Source: JAMQPK01 sp963761975 (GTDB lineage: Bacteria > Acidobacteriota > Vicinamibacteria > Vicinamibacterales > JAMQPK01). From it: a stretch of DNA of 64,000 nucleotides. Positions within the stretch are counted from its first letter, which is position 1. Each line of letters opens with the position of its first letter. Below are positions 52,299 to 61,179 of this stretch, piece after piece. The stretch spans positions 372,001 to 436,000 of the forward strand of contig CAVXIR010000003.1 of NCBI GenBank assembly GCA_963761975.1, given 5' to 3'. A program made the translations under genes and the position numbers. The notes below the pieces were generated by a model. It saw nothing but the letters and a program-made list of their open reading frames with translations. It searched no databases and was not told the origin of the DNA.

Positions 52299-53327
52299 AT
52301 GCTTACACCAATCGCCATCGCGCAACTGGCCATCCTGCTATTCGTGTTCGTCGTGCTCTTGAGCGCGGCGGCCGGCATGGTGTACATGGAGCGCAAAGTG
52401 GCGGCCAGGATTCAGCAGCGGATGGGCCCCACGCTCGTCGGCCCGTACGGCCTGCTGCAGCCACTGGCCGACATCATCAAGCTTGCGATGAAAGAGGACA
52501 CGCGGCCGAAAGCCGCCGATCCGATCCTCTTCGCGCTCGCGCCGATCATCTCCGCGGCGGCCGCATTCACGGCGTTTGCGGTCGTGCCGTTTGGTGCCGA
52601 AACCGACCTCTTCGGACTTCTCGACCAGCCTGTCCCGCTGCAGGTGGCCGATGTCAATGTCGCAATTTTGTGGGTGTTCGCCGTCACCTCGATGGGCGTC
52701 TACGGCATCGTGCTCGCCGGCTGGAGCTCGAACAGCAAGTACTCGCTGCTTGGCGCACTGCGCTCGTCGGCGCAAATGATCAGCTACGAACTTTCGTACG
52801 GCATCGCGCTGGCAGCCGTAATTGTGCTCGCCAGCTCGATGTCGATTCGCGAGATCGTCAACGCACAGGCCGACACATGGTTCGGGATTATTCCCCGGTG
52901 GTTCGTGTTCCTCCAGCCGATCGGATTTTTCGTCTTCATGACCGCGGGGGTCGCCGAAACGAACCGCGCGCCGTTCGATTTTCCCGAAGCCGAGCAGGAG
53001 CTCGTCGCCGGTTATCACACTGAGTACAGCAGCATGAGCTTCGCCATGTTCTTTCTGGCGGAGTACATCAACATGGTGACCGTCTCGGCAATCGCCACCA
53101 ACTTGTACCTGGGCGGCTGGCACGGGCCGCTCCTGCCGGAATGGCTCGGATGGATCTGGTTCCTGTTGAAGGTCGGTTTCCTGCTGTTCTTCTACGTGTG
53201 GATGCGATGGACGCTGCCGCGCTATCGCTACGATCAGTTGATGGCCTTCGGCTGGAAGTTTCTGCTGCCGCTATCGGTGGTCAACCTGCTCGCCACCGCC
53301 GCCGGAGTGCTCTACTTTGGCTTCTAA
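52299..53327 (+). CDS. nuoH: NADH-quinone oxidoreductase subunit H
   Basis: The 342-residue protein has eight or nine membrane helices. Motifs are YMERKVAARIQQRMGP, PLADIIKLAMKED, SLLGALRSSAQMISYE, VAETNRAPFDFPEAEQELVAGYHTEYSSM and RWTLPRYRYDQLM. It forms the quinone channel. Gene order would place nuoI after it, but nuoJ follows with an 11-bp overlap. Confidence 0.96.
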   Translation: MLTPIAIAQLAILLFVFVVLLSAAAGMVYMERKVAARIQQRMGPTLVGPYGLLQPLADIIKLAMKEDTRPKAADPILFALAPIISAAAAFTAFAVVPFGAETDLFGLLDQPVPLQVADVNVAILWVFAVTSMGVYGIVLAGWSSNSKYSLLGALRSSAQMISYELSYGIALAAVIVLASSMSIREIVNAQADTWFGIIPRWFVFLQPIGFFVFMTAGVAETNRAPFDFPEAEQELVAGYHTEYSSMSFAMFFLAEYINMVTVSAIATNLYLGGWHGPLLPEWLGWIWFLLKVGFLLFFYVWMRWTLPRYRYDQLMAFGWKFLLPLSVVNLLATAAGVLYFGF

Positions 53328-53892
53328 TCTGATTCTCTTTTACGTGTTTGCGGCAATTACTGCGGGAGCGACGCTGCTCGTCGTCTTGCAGTCGAATCCC
53401 GTGTACAGCGTGTTGCTTCTGATCGGATCGTTTATCGGCCTCGCTGGTTTGTATGTGCTGCTCGAGGCGCCGTTCGTCGCCGTCATTCAGATCATCGTGT
53501 ACGCCGGCGCGATCATGGTCCTGTTCCTCTTCGTCGTGATGCTGCTGAACGCGCCTCGCGAGGAGCTGACTGCAACGGCCCTGCTCGAATCGGGGACGAC
53601 TCGTCTGGTGGGCGGGGTGCTCGCGATTGCGTTTGCGGCCGAGCTGGTGTGGGCGCTGAACCGGTCGAGTGCGCTGGCCGCAGCGGACACTTACGACAGC
53701 CGTCGATCGTTCTCGGTCCCTGAAATCGGTCACCGGCTGTTTCAGGAATACGCGTTCGCATTCGAGGCGACTTCGATTCTCATTCTGGTCGCCATGCTGG
53801 GCGCGGTGATACTGGCCGGTCGCCATCTGTCGGAAAGGGTCCGCTCAGGACGTCCCGAGCATGTCGAGGGGCGCCAGCCTCACGATGGCTGA
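53317..53892 (+). CDS. nuoJ: NADH-quinone oxidoreductase subunit J
   Basis: The product has 191 residues from a TTG start inside the nuoH end. Five membrane helices carry the NuoJ core NPVYSVLLLIGSFIGLAGLYVLLEAPFVAVIQIIVYAGAIMVLFLFVVMLLN. It is a membrane-arm subunit next to the proton path. A soluble loop between helices 4 and 5 (SRRSFSVPEIG) is longer than usual. It overlaps nuoK by 8 bp. Confidence 0.93.
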   Translation: MASNLILFYVFAAITAGATLLVVLQSNPVYSVLLLIGSFIGLAGLYVLLEAPFVAVIQIIVYAGAIMVLFLFVVMLLNAPREELTATALLESGTTRLVGGVLAIAFAAELVWALNRSSALAAADTYDSRRSFSVPEIGHRLFQEYAFAFEATSILILVAMLGAVILAGRHLSERVRSGRPEHVEGRQPHDG

Positions 53893-54187
53893 GCTCAACC
53901 ACTACCTCATTCTCTCCGGCGTGCTGTTTGCCATCGGGACGGCCGGTGTCCTGCTTCGACGCAACCTCATCACCGTGCTTCTGTCGATCGAAGTGATGCT
54001 GAACGCGGTCAACCTGTCGTTCATCGCCTTTGGCTATTTTCGCGGGTCCTCTGACGGGCAAATCATCGTGTTCTTCGTCATTACCGTCGCCGCGGCCGAA
54101 GCCGTAGTTGGGCTGGCCCTGGTCATTTCGCTGTTCAGGCACGTCGAAACGCTCAATCCAGACGCGTTCCGGCAGTTGAGAGGGTAG
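53885..54187 (+). CDS. nuoK: NADH-quinone oxidoreductase subunit K
   Basis: The product has 100 residues from the ATG at 53885. Three helices carry HYLILSGVLFAIGTAGVLLRRNLITVLLSIEVMLNAVNLSF and VITVAAAEAVVGLALV; the membrane glutamates of helices 2 and 3 are present (SIEVMLN, AAEA). It belongs to the proton-translocating part of complex I and is the typical full length. Confidence 0.95.
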   Translation: MAELNHYLILSGVLFAIGTAGVLLRRNLITVLLSIEVMLNAVNLSFIAFGYFRGSSDGQIIVFFVITVAAAEAVVGLALVISLFRHVETLNPDAFRQLRG

Positions 54188-54193
54188 CCGGCG

Positions 54194-56242
54194 ATGCTTC
54201 TCTGGATTGCCCTTCTGCCGTTCATCGGGTTTCTCATTAACCTTGTCGGTGCACGGAAGCTGCCCAAAAGAGTGATTGGCGCCGTCGCGTCACTCGTCAT
54301 GCTCGCGGCGTTCGGCGTGTCGGTCGTGGCGGTCGGCCAGCTGTCGTCGCTGCCTGCGGAAGCGCGTGAAATCTCCCAGACGATCTTCACGTGGATCGGG
54401 TCGGCCGATTTTCAGGTACCGCTCGGTCTTCGGCTCGACCCGTTGTCGGCGTTGATGATTCTCGTCGTGACCGGCATCGGCTTCCTGATTCACGTCTACT
54501 CCATCGCTTACATGATCGAGGAAGAGTCGCACGAGTACGCGCGCTACTTCGCCTACCTGAATCTCTTCGCCGCGTTCATGTTGCTGCTCGTGCTCGGCGA
54601 CAACTTCCTCGTGCTCTTCATCGGTTGGGAGGGTGTGGGCCTCTGCTCGTACCTGCTCATCGGGTTCTGGTACAAGAAACGGGTTGCGGCGGATGCCGGC
54701 AAGAAGGCGTTCATCGTCAACCGCATCGGCGACGTGGCGTTCGTCCTTGGCGTCCTGCTGGCGTTTACGCAGTTCGGCACGGTGAACTTCGAGGAGTTGA
54801 ACAGCGTGATGGCCGCATTGCCGGCCGAAACCACCTTCGGCGTCATCTCGGCGATTGCGCTTCTCCTGTTCATCGGCGCGACCGGAAAATCAGCGCAGAT
54901 TCCTCTGTATGTCTGGTTGCCGGACGCGATGGAAGGTCCGACACCGGTGTCGGCGCTCATTCATGCCGCCACGATGGTGACGGCCGGCGTGTATCTGATA
55001 GGCCGCAACGCTGTGCTGTTCGCGCACGCGCCGGAAGTGCTGACGATCATCGCGGTCATCGGCACGGCGACGGCGTTGTGGGCGGGCGCCATCGGCATGG
55101 TACAGAACGACATCAAGCGCGTGCTCGCGTACTCGACGGTCTCGCAGCTCGGCTACATGTTCATGGCCATGGGCGTCGGCGCGTACGCGGCCGGCATCTT
55201 CCACCTGTTTACGCACGCGTTTTTCAAAGCGCTGCTGTTTCTCGGTTCGGGCGCCGTCATTCACGCGCTCGCCGGCGAGCAGGATCTGCGCCGCATGGGC
55301 GGGCTGAAGGCGAAACTGCCGGTCACCTACTGGACGTTCCTCATCGGCGCGCTTGCGATTGCGGGGATGCCCGGGCTTGCGGGCTTTTTCAGCAAGGACG
55401 AAATTCTCTATCGCACGTTTGCCGCCGGTCACCCCGTTTTATGGACGGTCGGTGCGATTACGTCGCTGATGACCGCGTTTTACATGTTCCGCCTCGTGTT
55501 CATGGCGTTCCATGGCGAGCGCCGGGAAGCCGGGACTGAAGGCTTAGACCATCAGCCGTCGCGACCACACTTCAACCCTGCCGAATTTGCGGCTTCACTG
55601 GGTCTCGACTTTGCGGTGGCACCGAGCTTTCCGGCTGCGTCGCAGGCTTCGGCCGCGGACCACGCGGCGCACCTGCACGATGCGCCGCGCTCGATGGCGA
55701 TCCCGCTGGTCGTGCTGGCCATCGGTTCAGTCGTGGCTGGTTACCTGAACGTGCCTGCAGGTCTCGGCGGTTCGGCGTTTCTCGAGCATTTTCTCGAGCC
55801 GAGCCTGCGCGTACCCGCGATGGCAGGCGCGCACGCCGTTGCCGAGCATGCCGATCACACGCTCGAGATCGTTCTGATGATCGTGTCGTCTTTGATTGCG
55901 GTAGGCGGCATCGCGATCGCCTGGTTCCTGTATCAGAGACGGCCGGACATTCCGAACGCGCTGGCCGCGAAGTTCCCAGAGGCGTATGCATTCCTCGTGC
56001 ACAAGGCCTATATCGATGAGCTCTACGACGCCGTCTTCGTGCAGCCCATCAAGGCGCTGTCTGCAAACGTGCTGTGGAAGGCGGATGTGAGGCTCATCGA
56101 CGGCGCCGTCAACGGCACCGGCCGCATCGTTGTCGGGGCCGGGTCGCTCGCGCGGCGGATTCAGACCGGCTCTGTGCGGCTGTATGCCGTATCAGTATTG
56201 CTTGGAGCCGTCATGATCGTCGGCTACTACTTGTGGAGTTGA
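54194..56242 (+). CDS. nuoL: NADH-quinone oxidoreductase subunit L
   Basis: The 682-residue antiporter-like subunit has about 16 helices, with LGDNFLVLFIGWEGVGLCSYLLIGFWY, KSAQIPLYVWLPDAMEGPTPVSALIHAATMVTAGVYL, DIKRVLAYSTVSQLGYM and a His/Ala-rich loop (FPAASQASAADHAAHLHDAP) before the long lateral helix region. It pumps protons at the distal end of the membrane arm. It follows nuoK after 6 bp. Confidence 0.96.
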   Translation: MLLWIALLPFIGFLINLVGARKLPKRVIGAVASLVMLAAFGVSVVAVGQLSSLPAEAREISQTIFTWIGSADFQVPLGLRLDPLSALMILVVTGIGFLIHVYSIAYMIEEESHEYARYFAYLNLFAAFMLLLVLGDNFLVLFIGWEGVGLCSYLLIGFWYKKRVAADAGKKAFIVNRIGDVAFVLGVLLAFTQFGTVNFEELNSVMAALPAETTFGVISAIALLLFIGATGKSAQIPLYVWLPDAMEGPTPVSALIHAATMVTAGVYLIGRNAVLFAHAPEVLTIIAVIGTATALWAGAIGMVQNDIKRVLAYSTVSQLGYMFMAMGVGAYAAGIFHLFTHAFFKALLFLGSGAVIHALAGEQDLRRMGGLKAKLPVTYWTFLIGALAIAGMPGLAGFFSKDEILYRTFAAGHPVLWTVGAITSLMTAFYMFRLVFMAFHGERREAGTEGLDHQPSRPHFNPAEFAASLGLDFAVAPSFPAASQASAADHAAHLHDAPRSMAIPLVVLAIGSVVAGYLNVPAGLGGSAFLEHFLEPSLRVPAMAGAHAVAEHADHTLEIVLMIVSSLIAVGGIAIAWFLYQRRPDIPNALAAKFPEAYAFLVHKAYIDELYDAVFVQPIKALSANVLWKADVRLIDGAVNGTGRIVVGAGSLARRIQTGSVRLYAVSVLLGAVMIVGYYLWS

Positions 56243-56246
56243 TGGC

Positions 56247-57800
56247 TTGCCCTTACTGACCCTGCTCGTGGTCGCCCCGTTGGCCGGATTGACGGTCATC
56301 GCGGCGATTGGCCGCGAGCGCGACGCGCTCATTCATCGCCTCGCGCTCGTGACGTCGCTCGTCGTGTTCGCGCTCACGCTTGTGCTGTGGGCGCGGTTCG
56401 ATGCCGGATCGGCGGACTTTCAGTTCGTCGAGCGACACGCCTGGATTCCGTCGTTCGGCATCGCGTACATCGTCGGCGTCGACGGCATCAGCCTCTTTCT
56501 CATCGTGCTCACCGGCTTTCTCACGCCCCTCGCGCTTCTGTCGTCGTGGGAATCAATCCACGCGCACGTCAAAGCGTTCGCCATGTTCGTGCTGGCGCTC
56601 GAGGCGGCGATGATCGGCGTATTTGTGGCCCTCGATCTCTTCCTGTTCTATGTGTTCTGGGACGCGATGCTCGTTCCGATGTATTTCCTCATCGGCATCT
56701 GGGGCTACGACAACCGCGTGTACGCCGCCATCAAGTTCATGCTCTACACGATTGCCGGCAGCGTGCTGATGCTCGTGGCAATCCTTGCGCTGGGGTACTA
56801 TCACGGACTCGCGGGCGGCACCGGTGTTCCGAGCTTCGACCTTGTGAGACTCTACGCGCTCGAAATTCCTCGCGGGTTGCAGTTCTGGGGTTTCCTCGCG
56901 TTCGCAGTCGCATTTGCGATCAAGGTGCCCTTGTTTCCGTTCCACACCTGGCTGCCGGATGCGCACGTGCAGGCGCCGACCGCTGGTTCCGTGATTCTGG
57001 CAGGCGTGCTGCTGAAGATGGGCACGTACGGCCTGGTGCGGTTCGCGTTTCCGCTCTTTCCCGATGCGGCGCTGTTCTTTGCGCCGTACCTCGGCATCGC
57101 GGCGGTCATCGGCATCATCTATGGCGCGCTCGTTGCGATGGTCCAGCCCGACTTGAAGAAGCTCGTTGCCTATTCGAGCGTGAGCCATCTGGGGTTCGTG
57201 GCGCTCGGCATTTCGGCGATGAACATCCAGGGGGTGCAGGGCGCGGTCTACCAGATGCTGGCGCACGGCGTCAGCACCGGAGCGCTCTTCCTCATCGTCG
57301 GCATGCTGTCGGACCGACGTCACACGCGGCTGATTGAGGAGTTCGGCGGACTCAAACAGGTGCTGCCGAAATTCTCATCGGCATTTCTCGTCGTGACACT
57401 TGCCTCGATCGGGTTGCCTGGCCTGAACGGCTTCGTCGGCGAACTGCTGATTCTGGTGGGTGCGTTTCGTTGGGATCCCCGCCTGGCTGTGTTCGCCGCA
57501 ACTGGCGTCCTGCTGTCGGCCGTGTACATGCTGTGGATGTTCCAGCGCGTGAACTACGGACCGGTGACCCAAGAAGCGAACGCATCGTTGCCGGACCTGA
57601 CGATGCGCGAGCGCTTCACGTTGTGGCCGGCTGTGGCGGTGATAATCGTGATGGGCGTCTTTCCGATGGTATTTTTGAGGCCGATGGAGCCCGCGGTGGC
57701 ACGACTGATCGATCAAGTGCGGCGGAACCAGTCTCAGACCGTCCGGGCGCCCGGCGCCACGGTGCCAGAAGCCCGGAGACTGGAGCCGGACGTCCGATGA
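56247..57800 (+). CDS. nuoM: NADH-quinone oxidoreductase subunit M
   Basis: The product has 517 residues from the TTG at 56247 (an ATG at 56242 is out of frame). It has about 14 helices, with FLFYVFWDAMLVPMYFLIGIWG, KVPLFPFHTWLPDAHVQAPTAGSVILAGVLLKMGTYG, DLKKLVAYSSVSHLGFVALG and LPGLNGFVGELLIL. It is a proton-pumping antiporter-like subunit. It overlaps nuoN in ATGA. Confidence 0.96.
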   Translation: MPLLTLLVVAPLAGLTVIAAIGRERDALIHRLALVTSLVVFALTLVLWARFDAGSADFQFVERHAWIPSFGIAYIVGVDGISLFLIVLTGFLTPLALLSSWESIHAHVKAFAMFVLALEAAMIGVFVALDLFLFYVFWDAMLVPMYFLIGIWGYDNRVYAAIKFMLYTIAGSVLMLVAILALGYYHGLAGGTGVPSFDLVRLYALEIPRGLQFWGFLAFAVAFAIKVPLFPFHTWLPDAHVQAPTAGSVILAGVLLKMGTYGLVRFAFPLFPDAALFFAPYLGIAAVIGIIYGALVAMVQPDLKKLVAYSSVSHLGFVALGISAMNIQGVQGAVYQMLAHGVSTGALFLIVGMLSDRRHTRLIEEFGGLKQVLPKFSSAFLVVTLASIGLPGLNGFVGELLILVGAFRWDPRLAVFAATGVLLSAVYMLWMFQRVNYGPVTQEANASLPDLTMRERFTLWPAVAVIIVMGVFPMVFLRPMEPAVARLIDQVRRNQSQTVRAPGATVPEARRLEPDVR

Positions 57801-59231
57801 GCGCCTATCTAGCCGTCGTGCCGATGGTGTGCGTCTGGTTCGGCGGCATCCTCGCGATGATCGCTGAAGCGTTCCGATCGCCTGGCGAGAAGATGCCGAT
57901 GGAAGGCATTGCGGTCGGATCGCTGCTGACCGCCGGCATCACGACGTCGCTCTTGTGGGACCGCAATGCGTTCAGCTTCGGCGTTGTCACCGGCGACAAC
58001 TTCGGTTTGTTCATCACGTTGGTGCTCGTCATCGTCGGCATTCTCACGGTTGCTTTGTCATCGCAGGTGGTTGAGCGCGACGGGATCAATCCCGGTGAAT
58101 TCTACGCGCTGACGCTCTTTGCGATTGGCGGCATGATGCTGATGGCGACCGCGACCGACCTGCTCGTGATTTTCATTGCGCTCGAAATTCTGTCGCTCAG
58201 CGTGTACATCCTGACCGGAATACGGCGTGAATCGAAAGCGGGATCCGAGGCGGCGTTCAAGTATTTTCTCCTCGGCGGTTTCTCCAGTGCGTTCTTCCTC
58301 TATGGGATCGCCTTTACCTACGGCATCGCCGGTACGACGAGGCTGAACGAAATCGTGGTGGTGATGTCGACGCGCGCCGGCGGACAGGATCTCCTGACCT
58401 ATATCGCGCTCGGCCTGCTGCTGGTCGGCTTCGCCTTCAAGGTGTCGGCCGTGCCGTTCCACATGTGGACACCGGATGCCTACGAGGGTGCACCGGCTGT
58501 GGTCACCGCGTTCATGTCAGCCGGCGTAAAAGCGGCTGCGTTTGCGGCGTTCGTCCGTGTGTTCATGTCGGCGTTCGGCAGCCTGCAGCCGCAGTGGGAG
58601 CCGATCCTCTGGATGCTCTCGGCGGCATCCATGATTTTGGGGGTGGTTGCCGGCGTCGCTCAGCGCAACGTCCGGCGCATGCTCGCGTACTCGAGCGTGG
58701 CGCACGCAGGATATCTGCTGATGGGGATGGTGGCGGGCAATGACACCGGCAAAGGCGCGATTCTGTTCTATCTGTTGATCTATGCGTTGACGAGCATTGG
58801 TGCCTTTGGCGTGACGGCGCTGGTCGCGACGCGCGAGCAGACGAACGACCAGCTCAGCGACTACGCGGGGCTGTCGAAGCGCCAGCCGTTGCTCGCGTTT
58901 CTCATGACCATCTTCCTGCTGTCGCTGGGAGGCTTTCCGCCGACGGCCGGGTTCATCGGCAAGTGGTATCTCTTCGGCGCCGCCGTCAGCGCCGGCTCGG
59001 TCCACGCTCGCCATCATCGGCGTGCTGACGAGCGTCATCTCGGTGTTCTTCTATCTGCGCGTCGTTGTGACGATGTACATGTCGGACGAGACCTCGACGG
59101 CGCCCGTTACCCAGCCGTCGCCGGCATCGGTGTTCGCGCTGGCGGTTCCGCTTGTCGCCACCTTCTATCTCGGGATCCTGCCGACGCGCCTGCTGGAGCT
59201 GGCGGCCAAGTCAATCGCGACCATCTTGTAG
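57797..59231 (+). CDS. nuoN: NADH-quinone oxidoreductase subunit N, frameshifted
   Basis: The ATG at 57797 overlaps the nuoM stop. Motifs are LEILSLSVYILTGIRRESKAGSEAAFKYFLLGGFSSAFFLYG, KVSAVPFHMWTPDAYEGAPA, NVRRMLAYSSVAHAGYLLMG and GGFPPTAGFIGKWYLF. The frame is lost at 58997-59003 (one extra base) and continues as TLAIIGVLTSVISVFFYLRVVVTMYM to the stop at 59229. Restored length is about 477 residues. An intact operon otherwise makes a sequencing error likely. Confidence 0.88.
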
Positions 59232-59248
59232 ATCGGTCGTCTCAATCA

Positions 59249-59273
59249 AAGGCGCCAAGAAATCTTGCGCCTT
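59249..59273. terminator. Bidirectional hairpin after nuoN
   Basis: AAGGCGC (59249-59255) pairs with GCGCCTT (59267-59273), and AAGA with TCTT inside. It lies between the stops of nuoN and the convergent small gene and may terminate both. No long T-run follows. Confidence 0.55.
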
Positions 59274-59279
59274 CGCGTC

Positions 59280-59667
59280 TCAGCGTTGGGGTATGGAAAT
59301 CGTATCGAGGAACAGCGGCCCCCAGTTTGTGAGCCGGGCCTCCAGTTTGTCTGTGCAGTCGCATTCGGAGCACGCCCATGGCTCGTCGCCGTTGAGATCT
59401 TTGCAGCGCGCGCGGGCATGCGCGTCCTGCACTTTGACGAGATCGAAATATTGCTCCCAGTACAGGACGCTCTTCCTGCAGCGGCGTGGAGCAGTAGCAC
59501 ACCTCGACCCATTTCACCGAACCGTCGCGCAGCCGGCGGGCGCATTCCATATTGCGCAGATATTCGTCGCCCGCAATCGACCCCGCGCCGAGCGTGCCGT
59601 TTTCAATGGCCGTCGCGAGCGCGGTCTCGCACCCGGGCTTGACACGTGCCGTCACGAGGTAGCGCAT
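59280..59667 (-). CDS. Conserved Cys-rich small protein, frameshifted
   Basis: From the ATG at 59667 the frame reads MRYLVTARVKPG, IAGDEYLRNMECARRL and VKWVEVCYCSTPLQEERP. Removing one base at about 59464 continues it as YWEQYFDLVKVQDAHARARC, EPWACSECDCTDKLEARL and a stop at 59280, giving 128 residues. The pattern is coherent on both sides. The CSECDC cluster plus other cysteines suggests metal binding. I recall similar proteins in Acidobacteriota without a known role. Confidence 0.65.
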
Positions 59668-59724
59668 GTGATTACGACTTTCGACATTGGCCAGATTCAG
59701 GATAACATCTGATGGCTTCCGGGG

Positions 59725-60171
59725 ATGTCCACCGATTCCAAAAACCAACCTCTTCTCTCGGCCTCCGATCCGCCGCGCTATCGTCCGCGCGAGCGCTTCT
59801 GGCCGTATGTCGAGCTGCCGGAGCAGCTCACCGACGAGGAGATCGCGAAGCTCGATCCCGATCTGCACGCCGAGCTGTTTGGCGCGCCCAAGCGGCCGCT
59901 GTCGGTCACGCTCGTCTTTCCCGTTCTCGAAACGCCCGACTACGCTCGCGCGGTTGAGCTGGCCAAAGCCTCGGCAGAGTACACGGAAACGGGAACGGGT
60001 TCTTCGTTCCGCCATCGCGCGCGCTTCTGGCCGTCGGACGCCACCAAGTTGCGCGATCTGTTCGAGCTGGTGGGACGCTTCGATGCCTGCGAAGTGCTCA
60101 TCGACGATCGACCGGTGCCTTACGCCCGCGAGCTGTGGCTGCCGCTGATTTGGTTTCTGATACCCCGGTAG
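59725..60171 (+). CDS. Conserved protein of unknown function
   Basis: The 148-residue soluble protein has YRPRERFWPYVELPEQLTDEEIAKLDPDLHAELFG and LSVTLVFPVLETPDYARAVELAKASAEY in the first half and LRDLFELVGRFDACEVLIDDRPVPYARELWLPLIWFLI at the end. No catalytic motif is evident. It is divergent from the Cys-rich gene. Confidence 0.7.
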   Translation: MSTDSKNQPLLSASDPPRYRPRERFWPYVELPEQLTDEEIAKLDPDLHAELFGAPKRPLSVTLVFPVLETPDYARAVELAKASAEYTETGTGSSFRHRARFWPSDATKLRDLFELVGRFDACEVLIDDRPVPYARELWLPLIWFLIPR

Positions 60172-60235
60172 TTTTCAGTCATCGGTTTTCAGTTGTCAGA
60201 CTGAAAACTGACAACTGTCAACTGTGAACTGAAAA
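60172..60235. repeat. Inverted repeat of TTTTCAGT / ACTGAAAA words
   Basis: TTTTCAGTCATCGGTTTTCAG and AGTTGTCAG on the left pair with CTGAAAACTGACAACTGTC and GAACTGAAAA on the right. It fills the gap between two co-directional genes exactly. Confidence 0.7.
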
Positions 60236-60817
60236 GTGCCCGACCCTAAAGAGTTCGAACGAGAACTACAGATCCTTGAAAGCGACTTGCGGAAGCTGGA
60301 AGGGGAATACAACATGTATTTCTCGGGACGCCTGCCGCGCCCGCCGTGGGAAACGCGTTCGCGTGTCGAGGCGCTCGTCAAGAAGCTGGATCGCGGCCAC
60401 ATTCAGAACTACGGCGATCGCTTTCGCTTCAGTACGCTTCAGGCGAGGTTTTCAGCGTTCATCGACCTGTGGGATCGGGGTCTGCGCGCGCGTGAAGAAG
60501 GCCGGCCCGGACCGTTCAGCCGCAAGCCGCCGGAAGCGCCGAAGGCGCCTGCAAAACTCGAAGACAAGATCCTTTTTGTCGCGTCGTTCAAGGACCCGAT
60601 GAAGGAAATGGACAAGCTCCACGACCTGTACGACACGCTGCGCGACGCGCGCGAGCAGCTGGGCGAGCAGAATATCCCATTCCACAAGTTCACTGAGCTG
60701 GTAAAGTCGCAGGTGGCGAAGCTGAGAAAGGAAGGCGCGCCGGAAGTGGCGTTTCGCGTGTCGGTGAAGGATGGAAAGCTGAACTTTACGGCGAGAGGTT
60801 TGAAGGGGGCGAAGTAG
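60236..60817 (+). CDS. Conserved coiled-coil protein, possibly MXAN_5187 C-terminal-like
   Basis: The product has 193 residues from a GTG start. The N-terminus is helical (FERELQILESDLRKLEGEYNMYFSGRLPRPPWETRSRVEALVKKLD). NYGDRFRFSTLQARFSAFIDLWDR, a Pro/Lys linker and a C-terminal domain (FHKFTELVKSQVAKLRKEGAPEVAFRVSVKDGKLNFTARGLK) follow. The GRLPRPPWETR motif resembles a domain named after MXAN_5187; this is from memory. Function is unknown. Confidence 0.7.
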   Translation: MPDPKEFERELQILESDLRKLEGEYNMYFSGRLPRPPWETRSRVEALVKKLDRGHIQNYGDRFRFSTLQARFSAFIDLWDRGLRAREEGRPGPFSRKPPEAPKAPAKLEDKILFVASFKDPMKEMDKLHDLYDTLRDAREQLGEQNIPFHKFTELVKSQVAKLRKEGAPEVAFRVSVKDGKLNFTARGLKGAK

Positions 60818-60826
60818 GCAAGGTCG

Positions 60827-60855
60827 CCTGGCCCCCAATCCTTCCGGGGGCCAGG
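60827..60855. terminator. Perfect 10-bp hairpin between convergent genes
   Basis: CCTGGCCCCC (60827-60836) pairs with GGGGGCCAGG (60846-60855) around a nine-base loop. It lies 10 bp after the coiled-coil gene and 12 bp after the cold-shock gene stop, so it can serve both strands. There is no T-run. Confidence 0.7.
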
Positions 60856-60867
60856 CTGAATTGCGGG

Positions 60868-61071
60868 TTAGGCCTTGGTGACGTTACCGGCCTGTGGTCC
60901 CTTGGGTCCGTCAACGATTTCGAACTCGACGGCCTGTCCCTCTTCCAGCGACCGGAAGCCGGCTCCCTGGATCGCGGAATAGTGGACGAAGACGTCGCTA
61001 CCGCCCTCGCGTTCGATGAACCCGTAACCCTTCGCGTTGTTGAACCACTTGACCTTGCCTGTGATACGCAT
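60868..61071 (-). CDS. Cold-shock domain protein, CspA family
   Basis: The 67-residue single cold-shock domain has GKVKWFNNAKGYGFI (RNP1) and DVFVHYSAI (RNP2), with LEEGQAVEFEIVDGPKGPQAGNVT closing the barrel. It binds single-stranded RNA and acts as an RNA chaperone. It has a leader of about 100 nt with a promoter and a terminator-like hairpin, and AAGGAAGAG before the ATG. Confidence 0.96.
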   Translation of the reverse strand: MRITGKVKWFNNAKGYGFIEREGGSDVFVHYSAIQGAGFRSLEEGQAVEFEIVDGPKGPQAGNVTKA

Positions 61072-61115
61072 CGTTTCTCTTCCTTACTTGCGTGCGGCGC
61101 GAGTACCGCGAACTC

Positions 61116-61174
61116 AAAAAAAAAGACCGCAACGGTGCGGCCTTCCGTTGACGGCGCTATCCTCGCAAGCGCCG
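61116..61174 (-). promoter_or_regulatory. Attenuator-like leader of the cold-shock gene
   Basis: Reading on the - strand, a first hairpin CGGCGCT/AGCGCCG (61174-61168 with 61158-61152) is followed by a GC stem CCGCA-CCGT-TGCGG (61140-61127) and nine T (61124-61116), a good intrinsic terminator. CAACGG (61150-61145) can instead pair with CCGTTG (61135-61130), which would break the terminator. This fits attenuation or a short leader RNA. Confidence 0.65.
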
Positions 61175-61179
61175 CGGAA

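Noticed and set aside
54391..55539. A 382-codon frame inside nuoL
   Set aside because: An out-of-frame, Arg-rich shadow of nuoL, which is clearly the real gene.
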